A DNA stretch of 59,195 nt. Source: Candidatus Peregrinibacteria bacterium CG_4_9_14_0_2_um_filter_53_11 (GTDB taxonomy: Bacteria; Patescibacteriota; Gracilibacteria; UBA1369; UM-FILTER-53-11). The DNA lies in NCBI GenBank assembly GCA_002788775.1, contig PFRX01000043.1, positions 1 to 59,195 on the forward strand. The letters run 5' to 3'. A program made the position numbers and the translations under genes. The notes under the pieces were generated by a model, which was not told the origin of the DNA, did no database searches, and worked only from the letters and a program-made list of their open reading frames with translations. Of this stretch, positions 43,961 to 52,567 are shown in pieces (position 1 is the first letter of the stretch; each line of letters begins with the position of its first letter).

Positions 43961-44718
43961 GCTCATACCACGAACTATTCAAGCAACTCAGAGCTGACAA
44001 GCGCATCGGACGCTGCCCCTTTGCCGTCATCGGTGACCCCACTCCCGAGGCCTTCCTACAGCGGATCGACCTCTACCTAAAAGCGGGTGCCGAGATGCTC
44101 GAGCTGGGCCTCCCCTTCTCGGATCCGGTTGCCGACGGGCCAACTATTCAGCAGGCGGACGAGCGAGCCCTCCGAGCCGGCATGACTCCCAGAAAGGCGC
44201 TCTCTCTGATCAAAAAAATCCGCTCACGTACAGCGGTACCCATTGGGGTGCTCGCCTATGCGAATAGTGTTTTCCGCTACGGGACGGAAGAGTTCTACCG
44301 GGAGCTTAAAAAAAGCGGAGCTACGAGTCTGCTCATCGCCGACCTCCCTCCTGAGGAAGCAACTTCCTATGTAGAAGCGGCGCAAAACTCAGGGATAGAC
44401 CAGATCTTCATCGTAAGCGAAGCCACCTCCCCGGAACGTCTGAGGCTCATCGAGAAGCTGGGCAGTGGCTTCCTCTACCTTGTGAGTACGCTCGGCGTGA
44501 CGGGCGCGCGCACAGCACTCCCACGGGGCCTCTCAACAACGATCAAGCGATTAAAAAAAGCGTGCACCCTCCCGCTGGCGGTTGGCTTCGGCATCTCTTC
44601 GGCAGAACATATTAGCGAGATAAAAAGGGCCGGCGCTGACGCGGCAATAATTGGAAGTGCCCTTGTCGGCACGCCACTCACACAACTCCCCAAACAACTC
44701 AAAAAACTCTTCGCCTAA
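43957..44718 (+). CDS. trpA: Tryptophan synthase alpha chain
   Basis: 253 residues, TIM barrel that releases indole from indole-3-glycerol phosphate and passes it to TrpB through the tunnel. The catalytic Glu and Asp are in [32 protein letters not shown] and [10 protein letters not shown] bind phosphate. Last gene of the trp operon. The 110 nt that follow hold the deoA promoter; I see no clear terminator. Confidence 0.97.
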   Translation: MSSYHELFKQLRADKRIGRCPFAVIGDPTPEAFLQRIDLYLKAGAEMLELGLPFSDPVADGPTIQQADERALRAGMTPRKALSLIKKIRSRTAVPIGVLAYANSVFRYGTEEFYRELKKSGATSLLIADLPPEEATSYVEAAQNSGIDQIFIVSEATSPERLRLIEKLGSGFLYLVSTLGVTGARTALPRGLSTTIKRLKKACTLPLAVGFGISSAEHISEIKRAGADAAIIGSALVGTPLTQLPKQLKKLFA

Positions 44719-44758
44719 ACGGTAGGCCTGCAGATCAAGTTCAGGAAGGTAGGCCATT

Positions 44759-44787
44759 TTGCTGAAAAGAGAAAAATATGTTATAGT
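44759..44787 (+). promoter_or_regulatory. Promoter of the AMP-pathway genes
   Basis: TTGCTG (44759-44764), a 17-nt spacer and TATAGT (44782-44787), 41 nt before the ATG at 44829. A small inverted repeat GTTAG-AGGAAG-CTAAC (44786-44801) covers the expected start site. Confidence 0.7.
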
Positions 44788-44828
44788 TAGAGGAAGCTAA
44801 CACAAATACATAACTTAAATTCATACAG

Positions 44829-46388
44829 ATGAGACTAAAACCATATAATCTAAAAATCAAAACGGGCGGGCCTCTTGTTGCAATTCTCCACGAGGACACG
44901 GCGCATCAGTTTGACCTTCATGTTGGAGACCGCGTCAAACTGAACTGCGATCGCACCGAGATAATCTGCTCGCTTGACGTCACCAAAAACGGCTTTCCCA
45001 AAGGGCGAATCGGCCTATTCACGGAAGCCTACAATGCTCTCAATATTGACAAGGGAGATCGCGTGGAGGTAAGCCCCGCCGAAAAACCCGAATCACTCCT
45101 CTTCATTCGTAAGAAGCTTGATGGAAAGGCACTCGATGAGAGGGAGATTAATGAGATAATCAAGAATATTGTCCATGGTGAGCTCTCACCTGTGGAGATG
45201 ACCTACTTCGTCTCCGGCTGTTATGCAAACGGCCTCAATGATGCCGAGACGACCGCGCTCACAAGAGCAATCGTCAACAATGGAAAGAAGCTGACCTTCA
45301 AAAAAGGGACCGTTGTTGCGGACAAGCACTGCATCGGTGGAGTCCCCGGTAACCGCGTAACGCCAATCGTCATTCCGATCGTCGTCGCTGCGGGTATCCT
45401 TATGCCAAAAACCTCCTCACGAGCTATCACTTCTCCCGCCGGCACTGCCGATGCCATCGAGACGGTATGTAACGTAACGGTTAACGCCCAGCGACTGCGT
45501 AAAATTGCCGACACAGTCGGTGGATTTATGGTCTGGGGTGGTGGAGTCGACCTGGCCGCCGCCGATGATAAGTTGATAAAAATCCGTCACCCGATGAGTC
45601 TCGACCCGGAGGGAATGCTCCTCGCCTCGATCATGGCAAAAAAGCACTCGGTTGGTTCAAACATCGTCATAATTGATATTCCCGTGGGGAAGACCGTTAA
45701 AATTCCGGATGCAAAATCCGCACAGCACCTCAAAAAACGTTTTATAACAATTGGGAAGATGCTGGGGATGAAGGTCCAGGTGATCATAACTGACGGCTCA
45801 CAGCCAATCGGTGCGGGTATCGGTCCCTTCCTTGAGATGATTGACGTCATGGACGTTCTGCAAAATACACCGGGTGCTCCTGAAGACCTACGGGCAAAGT
45901 CCGTTATGGAAGCGGGCATCCTCCTTGAGATGGCGGGGAAGGCCGCCAAGGGAAAAGGTAGAGCTATGGCAGAACAGCTCTTGGTCTCAGGTGCTGCGTG
46001 GAAAAAGTTCCAACAGATCGTCCGCGCCCAGGGTAAGAAACGCCCACCAAAGATGGCACGCTACCAAGAGCCGATCGTCTCAATACATGACGGCGTCGTC
46101 CTTGAGATTCACAACAAGTTAATCGCTCACATGGCTCGTATTGCCGGCGCACCAACTGATCCGGCCTCGGGCCTCGTGATCGTAAAAAAAGTTGGAGATA
46201 AGGTCAAGAAGGGCGAACCACTTTTCATCGTTCACTCGAATAGTAAAGACCGCATTGCCTACACCCTCGAGTTCGCAAGCAAGCAGAACGGCTACACAAT
46301 AGGGAAAAACAAGGTCGCCGTCGTGAAGGCTAAAACGCCGAAAGTGAAGCCAAAAGCTGAACAAAAGAAAAAATCCTCTAAAAAATAG
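44829..46388 (+). CDS. deoA: AMP phosphorylase (archaeal type)
   Basis: 519 residues. Splits AMP (or other NMPs) with phosphate into the base and ribose 1,5-bisphosphate. An N-terminal double-psi-like domain of about 85 residues (absent from ordinary thymidine phosphorylase) precedes the phosphorylase fold, with KHCIGGVPGNRVTPIVIPI (about 160-180), TSSRAITSPAGTADAIE and the C-terminal biotinyl-like domain. The Lys-rich tail is additional. R15P isomerase is 9 nt downstream, so both act in the same AMP salvage pathway toward RuBP. Confidence 0.94.
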   Translation: MRLKPYNLKIKTGGPLVAILHEDTAHQFDLHVGDRVKLNCDRTEIICSLDVTKNGFPKGRIGLFTEAYNALNIDKGDRVEVSPAEKPESLLFIRKKLDGKALDEREINEIIKNIVHGELSPVEMTYFVSGCYANGLNDAETTALTRAIVNNGKKLTFKKGTVVADKHCIGGVPGNRVTPIVIPIVVAAGILMPKTSSRAITSPAGTADAIETVCNVTVNAQRLRKIADTVGGFMVWGGGVDLAAADDKLIKIRHPMSLDPEGMLLASIMAKKHSVGSNIVIIDIPVGKTVKIPDAKSAQHLKKRFITIGKMLGMKVQVIITDGSQPIGAGIGPFLEMIDVMDVLQNTPGAPEDLRAKSVMEAGILLEMAGKAAKGKGRAMAEQLLVSGAAWKKFQQIVRAQGKKRPPKMARYQEPIVSIHDGVVLEIHNKLIAHMARIAGAPTDPASGLVIVKKVGDKVKKGEPLFIVHSNSKDRIAYTLEFASKQNGYTIGKNKVAVVKAKTPKVKPKAEQKKKSSKK

Positions 46389-46397
46389 CTTCCTACC

Positions 46398-47261
46398 ATG
46401 ATGACTTTTGAAGAAACCGTCGATAAGATCCGCTCACTTGAGATACAGGGAGCTCAGAATATTGCACTGGCAGGTGTAACAGCCTTTGGCGAGAAGCTTA
46501 AGGAGACTTCCGATGAGGCCGAACTTCAAGGTTACTTTGACGAGCTGGCGACAGCTCGTATCACCGAGCCGGCTCTCCGAAACGGAATGAAGTTCTGCAT
46601 GAAAAACTTCAAAAAAAATCCAAATGTCGTTGAGGAGGTCGTGAAGTATTTTAAAGACTCAAAGGCCAAGATCGCAGAAATCGGAGCTGAAAAAATTCGA
46701 GATGGCATGACGGTCTTTACCCACTGTCACGCCAGCACGGTAACGGCAATTCTTATTGAGGCACAGATGCGGGGACGAAAATTCACCGTACGCAATACGG
46801 AGACTCGCCCACGCTGGCAGGGACGTAAGACCGCCGAAGAGCTCGCATCAGCGGGCATTCCGGTAATCCACTCCATTGACTCCGCGGGACGACTCGCACT
46901 CAGAGAGGCCGACCTCTTCCTCTTCGGTGCCGATGCCATTACTGCAGAAGGAAATGTTATAAACAAGATCGGAACGGCAACCTTCGCCTACTTTTCAAGC
47001 CTCTACCAAACTCCCCTCTACGCCTGCAGCAACTCGTGGAAGTTCGATCCCCTCACCCTTGATGGCGCAGATGAACCCATCGAAGAGCGCACTCCCGATG
47101 AAGTCTGGGAGAATCCGCCCGAAGGCGTCAAAATAAGTAATCCGGCCTTCGAACTAACCCCAGCCGATACCATTTCAGGTGTCATTACCGAGCTCGGAGT
47201 ATTCAAACCGGAGATTCTCGTACTCGAGATTCAAAAAAACTACCCATGGATGGTAGAATAG
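46398..47261 (+). CDS. Ribose-1,5-bisphosphate isomerase (eIF2B-like)
   Basis: 287 residues. Converts R15P to ribulose 1,5-bisphosphate, the RuBisCO substrate. The catalytic Cys is at 110 (VFTHCHAST) and the Asp at 179 (LFGADAITAEGNVINKIGT), as in the archaeal enzyme; NTETRPRWQGRKTA and the eIF2B-alpha-like fold surround them. RuBisCO itself is not in the window. An alternative reading as a translation-factor eIF2B subunit is unlikely given the deoA neighbour. Confidence 0.93.
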   Translation: MMTFEETVDKIRSLEIQGAQNIALAGVTAFGEKLKETSDEAELQGYFDELATARITEPALRNGMKFCMKNFKKNPNVVEEVVKYFKDSKAKIAEIGAEKIRDGMTVFTHCHASTVTAILIEAQMRGRKFTVRNTETRPRWQGRKTAEELASAGIPVIHSIDSAGRLALREADLFLFGADAITAEGNVINKIGTATFAYFSSLYQTPLYACSNSWKFDPLTLDGADEPIEERTPDEVWENPPEGVKISNPAFELTPADTISGVITELGVFKPEILVLEIQKNYPWMVE

Positions 47262-47265
47262 GCAC

Positions 47266-47745
47266 ATGCCTCTAACGGATAGCGACAGAAAGTTCATCAA
47301 GCAGCTCAAGCAGGTCGGGGAAGGATCCAGCTGTCTTCGCGCTAAAGTTGGCGCGATTGCAGTGCGACAGGGGAAGGTTCTGGCGACGGGAGACAACAGC
47401 TTCCACTCCTGCTACGACTGCAATCTTATTGGCTGTATTCGGGATATCCAGCAGGTCCCCTCCGGCCAGAAGCGCGAGATCTGCTACGGGATCTGTGCGG
47501 AGCAGCGTCTCTTTGCCCACGCCGTGAAGGAAGGCGTAAAACTCGGCGGCTCAACAATCTATGTCACCTCTCACCCCTGCCGCATCTGTGAGGGGATGAT
47601 CGCCGAAAGCGGAATCACGAAAGTGGTCTATCTACGAGGCTATCCCGACGTTATTCCAATCTATGATACGCTGAAAGATTTTGGCGTAGAGGTTGTACAG
47701 GCCTTTGAGGAAGATCAGACACCACACGAAGCCTCCACGATTTAA
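47266..47745 (+). CDS. CMP/dCMP-type deaminase
   Basis: 159 residues, zinc-dependent deaminase. The site is ICAEQ (Cys77, Glu79) with PCRIC (Cys105, Cys108). Most dCMP deaminases use HAE, so this protein uses an all-cysteine site, as in cytidine deaminases, within an otherwise dCMP-deaminase-like frame. Additional cysteines (SCYDCNLIGC) could bind a second zinc. The gene follows R15P isomerase by 4 nt, so it probably feeds or balances nucleotide salvage; substrate (dCMP, CMP or another cytosine) is not determined. Confidence 0.85.
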   Translation: MPLTDSDRKFIKQLKQVGEGSSCLRAKVGAIAVRQGKVLATGDNSFHSCYDCNLIGCIRDIQQVPSGQKREICYGICAEQRLFAHAVKEGVKLGGSTIYVTSHPCRICEGMIAESGITKVVYLRGYPDVIPIYDTLKDFGVEVVQAFEEDQTPHEASTI

Positions 47746-47793
47746 CCTCTCGGCCCGGACGATAATTACCACCCCACCGTCAAGGCGGAGGCT

Positions 47794-47823
47794 TTGACAA
47801 ATCCGCTATCCGATCCCTATATT
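47794..47823 (+). promoter_or_regulatory. Promoter of the giant fusion gene
   Basis: TTGACA (47794-47799, consensus), an 18-nt spacer and TATATT (47818-47823), 24 nt before the ATG at 47848. It is among the best promoters in the window and places an internal start after the deaminase gene. Confidence 0.8.
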
Positions 47824-47847
47824 CATTGCCGAGCTACGCTTATTTTT

Positions 47848-50800
47848 ATGCTCACCAACCACACCTCACACTACACCGGCCGACGACTTATTTATCGCCA
47901 ACCGCGTAACGGTGAGCTGATTTCGCATATTGCCGCCGCAAAAAAGAAGATTCAGCATGAGATAGAGACGACCGCGGCAGCCTATGAGGCAAAAATCCGT
48001 TCGGCCCAAGAGTCACGAACCCGCCTTATTGATGGGCTAAGGAGCAAGAATGGGGGGATCAAGATACGGACTGAGCACGATCCGAATACCGTAGACCACA
48101 TTGTTGAGGCCGGCACGGCAAGTGTTGATGACGCCGGAAAGCTCATCGAGACCAACTTTCAGATTGAGGTGAGCAGCGAGCAAGAGGTTGTCGATGCGAT
48201 CAACTACTGCAAAGAAAACCGCCTCTTGGCCATGCCCATCGGAGCTAAGACGAGCGCGCTGGGTGTTTTTGAGGCGATGCATGCCGCAGCTGTAAATGGC
48301 CTCAACGGGGTTGTCGGTATCGTCATCAAAGACATAACCGGAGATCAGGATGGCAGTGCGATAGCACTTAGCATTCCCGAGTATAATACTGAAGAGTATG
48401 AGCTGGTTCGCCACCCGAACCTCCCGATCGCCCTTCTTAAATCAACAGACTTCAGGGCACGGCCCCACAGGATTATCGCCTATGCCGGTGCCCACATTGA
48501 GGATGCAAATATCTTCCTCAATAAGGAGATTAAAGATAAGAAGTATCGCTTCCGCCTTATGCCCGATCCCACGAGTAAGGCCGAGGCGCAGATCGGTGGT
48601 GTTGTGGCAACCGGTGCCGAGGGGGGCAATAGAACAAAGGCCTCCGAAGACGTCCTCCGCGCTCGCATGATTAACGGAAACGGCGAACTTATTGATGCCG
48701 GACCGGAAGAGCTCAGTAAGCTCGTCGGACTGAATGGAAACGCAGGCATCATTACGGAGGCTGAGTTTGAGGTGAGCGCGTTCCCCAAGAATGAGCACGC
48801 CCTCTTCATTCCGGTGAACGGAAGCGGCAAAGATGCATGGAAGAACATGCTCCGCATCCAGCAGCTCCTGAAGAAGTTCTGCCGACCCGATGGGGAAAAC
48901 TCCCGCCTACAGGAGCGAAACGAGTACGATGGTCTTATCATCACGGGCATCGAGCCCCTCTCACGAAACGCAATTGATATCGCCACCGAGGCCTCCACAA
49001 AGCCTTTCGACAAGAAACTCAACAAAGTAATGGGCAGTCACGACTTTGGCCTCTACATAACCTGTTCGAGCTTTGAAAAAGACCTGAACTTGGAGTTCCT
49101 CGAAGAGATCCTCGGTATGGATATCGAAGAGGGTGAGGCCGATGGCGACGACTTCTTCCTGAGCAAGAAAGCTGACGAAAAAAGCTTCAGCCGTTTTGCG
49201 GTTTTCCAACATCAAGAGCACAAGCGCATGGACGAGATTCGTCACGGCGCCCCCTCGCACTCTCGCGAAAAGGCTAGAAAGCTGGGCGGCGTCACCTCCT
49301 CAACAGATCTCAACATCCGCATTGAGACCGACGATGAGACAGAACAAGAACTCGCACAAGAGGCTCTCGGAGCCATTTTCTCGGAGTTCACCGACAGCTT
49401 TGACGACCGTAACGGCTTCCGCGTGGCCGTCTATGGCCATATGCACCCGGGGGTAGGTATGGGCGGCGGAATCAATCCGCACATTCGCGTTCTCTTTGAG
49501 CTGAGCAACCCTTCGAGCCGCCGACACGCGCCCGAACAGGTGCTCGCGATGAAGGACCAGCAGAAGAAGCTCTACCGAAAACTTCTCGCACTCGATGGTA
49601 AGTATGGAATCAAAATTCTCTGCCCGGAAAAGAGCCGCTTCACAAATGCGGAGTACTGGAACTGGCTCTGCCTCTACAAGCCCGAAGAGGCTGAAAAATA
49701 CCTCCAGGCCGTTGTTGAGGGTGGTTATGCACGCGACGATCAAGGCAGGCCAACAATCCCGACCCTGGGTGCTCGTATTCCCCACGAGATGCCAGGAAGT
49801 CTGCCACGACAACCAGGCGCAGTAGGTGAGATTCTGGACCGCGGCTACATCTTTGACGACGAGGAGCTCATTCCCGACGTTCCCAACATGCCGCCAGTCG
49901 TTCAGAAGTACCTTCACTCAATTCTCGAGCTGAGCCAGCTCTCGCACCGTGGTGCCGAAGTTAAGCGCCTCTTTGCGGAGGTAGATCGAACCATCCACGA
50001 GAAGTTCAGACTGAGCAACCGCCAGTACGCCTTTCACATAGAGTCGGCTCGGGAGGGCGAGGCGATCGTCCAACGCAACTTGGGAGACTCCCACGACTAT
50101 AATATTGAGTACGTCTCACTCAGCTCGCTCGATGCACTGAAAGCCGAGACGCCCCTCTTCCCCGATGACGGCAAGACATTTTACGTCGTTAACTTCGAGG
50201 GTATCGGAGTCCTCCCCGGCCTCTCTCTGCTCATCACGCCCCACCAAGCGGTCAAAGACTCCTACGAAAACAAGAACAATAAGGCCGCCTTCCGCAACCT
50301 CCACGACATGTGGGCCCGCTGGCCTGCAGAGACATCAGAGACGCCAAACATCCCCGCCGTCGCCTCCCTGGGACTCATACTCCAACAGGACGAGATAGCC
50401 CCACGAAATGAGGCAAAAACGACGGGAAGACAGACCTACCTCCCCGTCGTTCTCAGCAAATACGAGAAGGAAATCAGCAAAGCAGCTACGGAAAAAGGCT
50501 TCCGATACGACAAAGAAACGGTCATGCTACCCACCGACACCGAAGGTGAACCGGACATGCAGACACTTCAAGCACGGCTGGCTGAGGCGGCAAGCCACAC
50601 GGAACGAGACCTGGTAAAGACCTGGACCTTCCGCTTCCAGAATCCAGAAGGAAAGATCGTTCGCGAGGTAGAGTATCTCACCGCCTCCGAGCGCTTCTAC
50701 GTTGAGGCCTGGGTTGACCCAAAACTCCGCGAAGAGCTCGAAGACGTTGTCTACCTCTGGCGTGATGGTCAGGAGAACCGCCAGATTCTCACGGCAAATC

Positions 50801-52500
50801 CCGGCCCCGGCCAGCTCCACGAGAGCATCCGCTCACCCCAGAAACTCCTCAAACTGCTTGAGCTGCTCAAGCAGCACAATGGCAACGGCCTCTCACCTGA
50901 GCTACAAAAAGAGATCATTGAGAAGTTCCGCCACTTTGTGGGCATTCCTTCAAGCCACAAGCTGGGCTTTTTGGGCTCAGCCACACAGTGCATGCAGCAG
51001 CTTGCCGAGGCGATAAGCCGCAACGAGTCGGCCTTCGAGGTTATACAAGTTACCAACGGCTCATTCAGTGAGCGCCTCAACGAGGTCCTGACAAAGCACC
51101 TGAAAAAAGTTAACCGCATCACCACGCCCTGGACCACCTCGGAGCACTCGGAACTCAAGCCGGTCGTCGCAAGAATTAAGGATGCCATTGCAAAGGCCGG
51201 AAGCAAGCGCCCAGTCATCTTCGTCACTCCCCACAAAACCTCTACCTCAGCCGACTTCCTCCCTGACCACCTCCTTAAGGCGCTCAAAGAAGAAGGACTC
51301 ATTCAAGGCCGCGACTTCGACATGATCTGCGATGTCACCTCAGGTATCGGAGCACGCCACTACGCAACGCTCGACGACCCCGACACCGGCGAGGGACGTA
51401 TTCCCTTCGGTGGCTGGTTCGGCTCGTTCCAGAAAGGTATGGGACTCCCACCGGGCATAGCCTTCCTCTCACTCTCACCCCAGCTCGCCCAACGGCTTGG
51501 ATATGGCTCAACTGTGGAGGAGTCGACTCCGGACTTCAACCTCAGTGCCTCACTCGACGCCGCATCAAACGGTTCAGTCAACAACCCACTGGCTCTCGCC
51601 CTGCTCAGAGAAAAACTCAGTGCGGAACAAGAGCAGAAACGTACCCCCGAGACGATTCAGGCGGAGGCGAGAGAGAAGATTAATATGGTAATGGGATGGA
51701 TGGATACTCACGCCGACCTTATGCCGCTTGTGCAGAATGCGGTAGACCGCTCACCACTTCTGATGGGTATCTTCTCACAGTCAAAAAATCTCGTGGTCGC
51801 TCGACGCCTCCTCTCCGAGATCTTCGGGTACCATATCGGAGCCGGCTACGGCCCCTACTCAAGTGAGGCGATCCGTCTCTACCTGCCGAATCTGACACTT
51901 CGTGACACCGAGCGCCTCCTTACCGCTCTTGACCACGTTCTCACACTGGACGACGTCGTTAAAACGCGCGGTGAGAACATACCGAACATAGCCCTACGCG
52001 AGCCCCACGATCCTCTCGCCGTCATCGACCGGCTCTCACGGGATCTGAGTGCCGATGACATCTTTAAAGACGAGGCGGGCCTTGGCTGGCTCGACCGAAT
52101 AGTGAAAACCTATAACGCAGGTGTAGAGCCCCCCAGGCGCAGAAAGATGCGTGGACGCCTTCCGGCAACGACCAATGCCTACGATGAGAAGGCCGGTATC
52201 TACAACTTTGATCGCAATATCAGAGCAATGGAGGCGATACTCAACCTAAGCGATACGAACGGGCATACGATCCTTATGCACTACACACTGTTGCAGGACA
52301 ACCTCAGCAACATACGGGATATGATCGCCGGTGCTCCTGAAGAGATCTACAACGAAAGCGACGACTTCACGGCTATGGTCAACTTCTACCTGACCCAAGC
52401 ACGCGAAAGTCTGACAACGATCTCCCAGCTGCTCAAACAGTACACCGAAACAGCCGAGCGTGATGCAGACGGATTCGTCATCTGGCCGCTGGCAGCCTAA
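47848..52500 (+). CDS. FAD-linked oxidase fused to a class-V aminotransferase
   Basis: 1550 residues. Residues about 95-310 form a PCMH-type FAD domain (PIGAKTSALGVF, then IGGVVATGAEGGNRT), and about 530-548 has GHMHPGVGMGGGINPHIR, the metal/substrate site of D-2-hydroxyacid dehydrogenases (D-lactate, glycolate, D-2-hydroxyglutarate type). A middle part (about 690-975) is unknown to me. From about 980, NPGPGQLH opens an aminotransferase class-V domain related to PSAT/AGAT, with the PLP lysine near 1196 in GSFQKGMGLPPG. Likely reaction: a hydroxyacid is oxidised to a 2-oxoacid, which is then transaminated; 3-phosphoglycerate to phosphoserine is one candidate. No Fe-S cysteines. Start set by the promoter at 47794-47823. 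Confidence 0.75.
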   Translation: MLTNHTSHYTGRRLIYRQPRNGELISHIAAAKKKIQHEIETTAAAYEAKIRSAQESRTRLIDGLRSKNGGIKIRTEHDPNTVDHIVEAGTASVDDAGKLIETNFQIEVSSEQEVVDAINYCKENRLLAMPIGAKTSALGVFEAMHAAAVNGLNGVVGIVIKDITGDQDGSAIALSIPEYNTEEYELVRHPNLPIALLKSTDFRARPHRIIAYAGAHIEDANIFLNKEIKDKKYRFRLMPDPTSKAEAQIGGVVATGAEGGNRTKASEDVLRARMINGNGELIDAGPEELSKLVGLNGNAGIITEAEFEVSAFPKNEHALFIPVNGSGKDAWKNMLRIQQLLKKFCRPDGENSRLQERNEYDGLIITGIEPLSRNAIDIATEASTKPFDKKLNKVMGSHDFGLYITCSSFEKDLNLEFLEEILGMDIEEGEADGDDFFLSKKADEKSFSRFAVFQHQEHKRMDEIRHGAPSHSREKARKLGGVTSSTDLNIRIETDDETEQELAQEALGAIFSEFTDSFDDRNGFRVAVYGHMHPGVGMGGGINPHIRVLFELSNPSSRRHAPEQVLAMKDQQKKLYRKLLALDGKYGIKILCPEKSRFTNAEYWNWLCLYKPEEAEKYLQAVVEGGYARDDQGRPTIPTLGARIPHEMPGSLPRQPGAVGEILDRGYIFDDEELIPDVPNMPPVVQKYLHSILELSQLSHRGAEVKRLFAEVDRTIHEKFRLSNRQYAFHIESAREGEAIVQRNLGDSHDYNIEYVSLSSLDALKAETPLFPDDGKTFYVVNFEGIGVLPGLSLLITPHQAVKDSYENKNNKAAFRNLHDMWARWPAETSETPNIPAVASLGLILQQDEIAPRNEAKTTGRQTYLPVVLSKYEKEISKAATEKGFRYDKETVMLPTDTEGEPDMQTLQARLAEAASHTERDLVKTWTFRFQNPEGKIVREVEYLTASERFYVEAWVDPKLREELEDVVYLWRDGQENRQILTANPGPGQLHESIRSPQKLLKLLELLKQHNGNGLSPELQKEIIEKFRHFVGIPSSHKLGFLGSATQCMQQLAEAISRNESAFEVIQVTNGSFSERLNEVLTKHLKKVNRITTPWTTSEHSELKPVVARIKDAIAKAGSKRPVIFVTPHKTSTSADFLPDHLLKALKEEGLIQGRDFDMICDVTSGIGARHYATLDDPDTGEGRIPFGGWFGSFQKGMGLPPGIAFLSLSPQLAQRLGYGSTVEESTPDFNLSASLDAASNGSVNNPLALALLREKLSAEQEQKRTPETIQAEAREKINMVMGWMDTHADLMPLVQNAVDRSPLLMGIFSQSKNLVVARRLLSEIFGYHIGAGYGPYSSEAIRLYLPNLTLRDTERLLTALDHVLTLDDVVKTRGENIPNIALREPHDPLAVIDRLSRDLSADDIFKDEAGLGWLDRIVKTYNAGVEPPRRRKMRGRLPATTNAYDEKAGIYNFDRNIRAMEAILNLSDTNGHTILMHYTLLQDNLSNIRDMIAGAPEEIYNESDDFTAMVNFYLTQARESLTTISQLLKQYTETAERDADGFVIWPLAA

Positions 52501-52567
52501 GCGGAGCCATGCGGAGCGAAGGAGACCCACCGCTATCAAAGCCGGAATAACCCTACCCGTTCTACGC

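Noticed and set aside
37213-44718. Recoded TGA (code 25) as in Gracilibacteria
   Set aside because: TGA serves as the stop of the asparaginase-like gene, trpG, trpD, trpB and others, and the proteins keep normal lengths.
52501-52567. Small gene or RNA between the fusion gene and the PP2C-like gene
   Set aside because: Only 67 nt between convergent stops, with a short GCGGAGC direct repeat and no promoter or stable fold.
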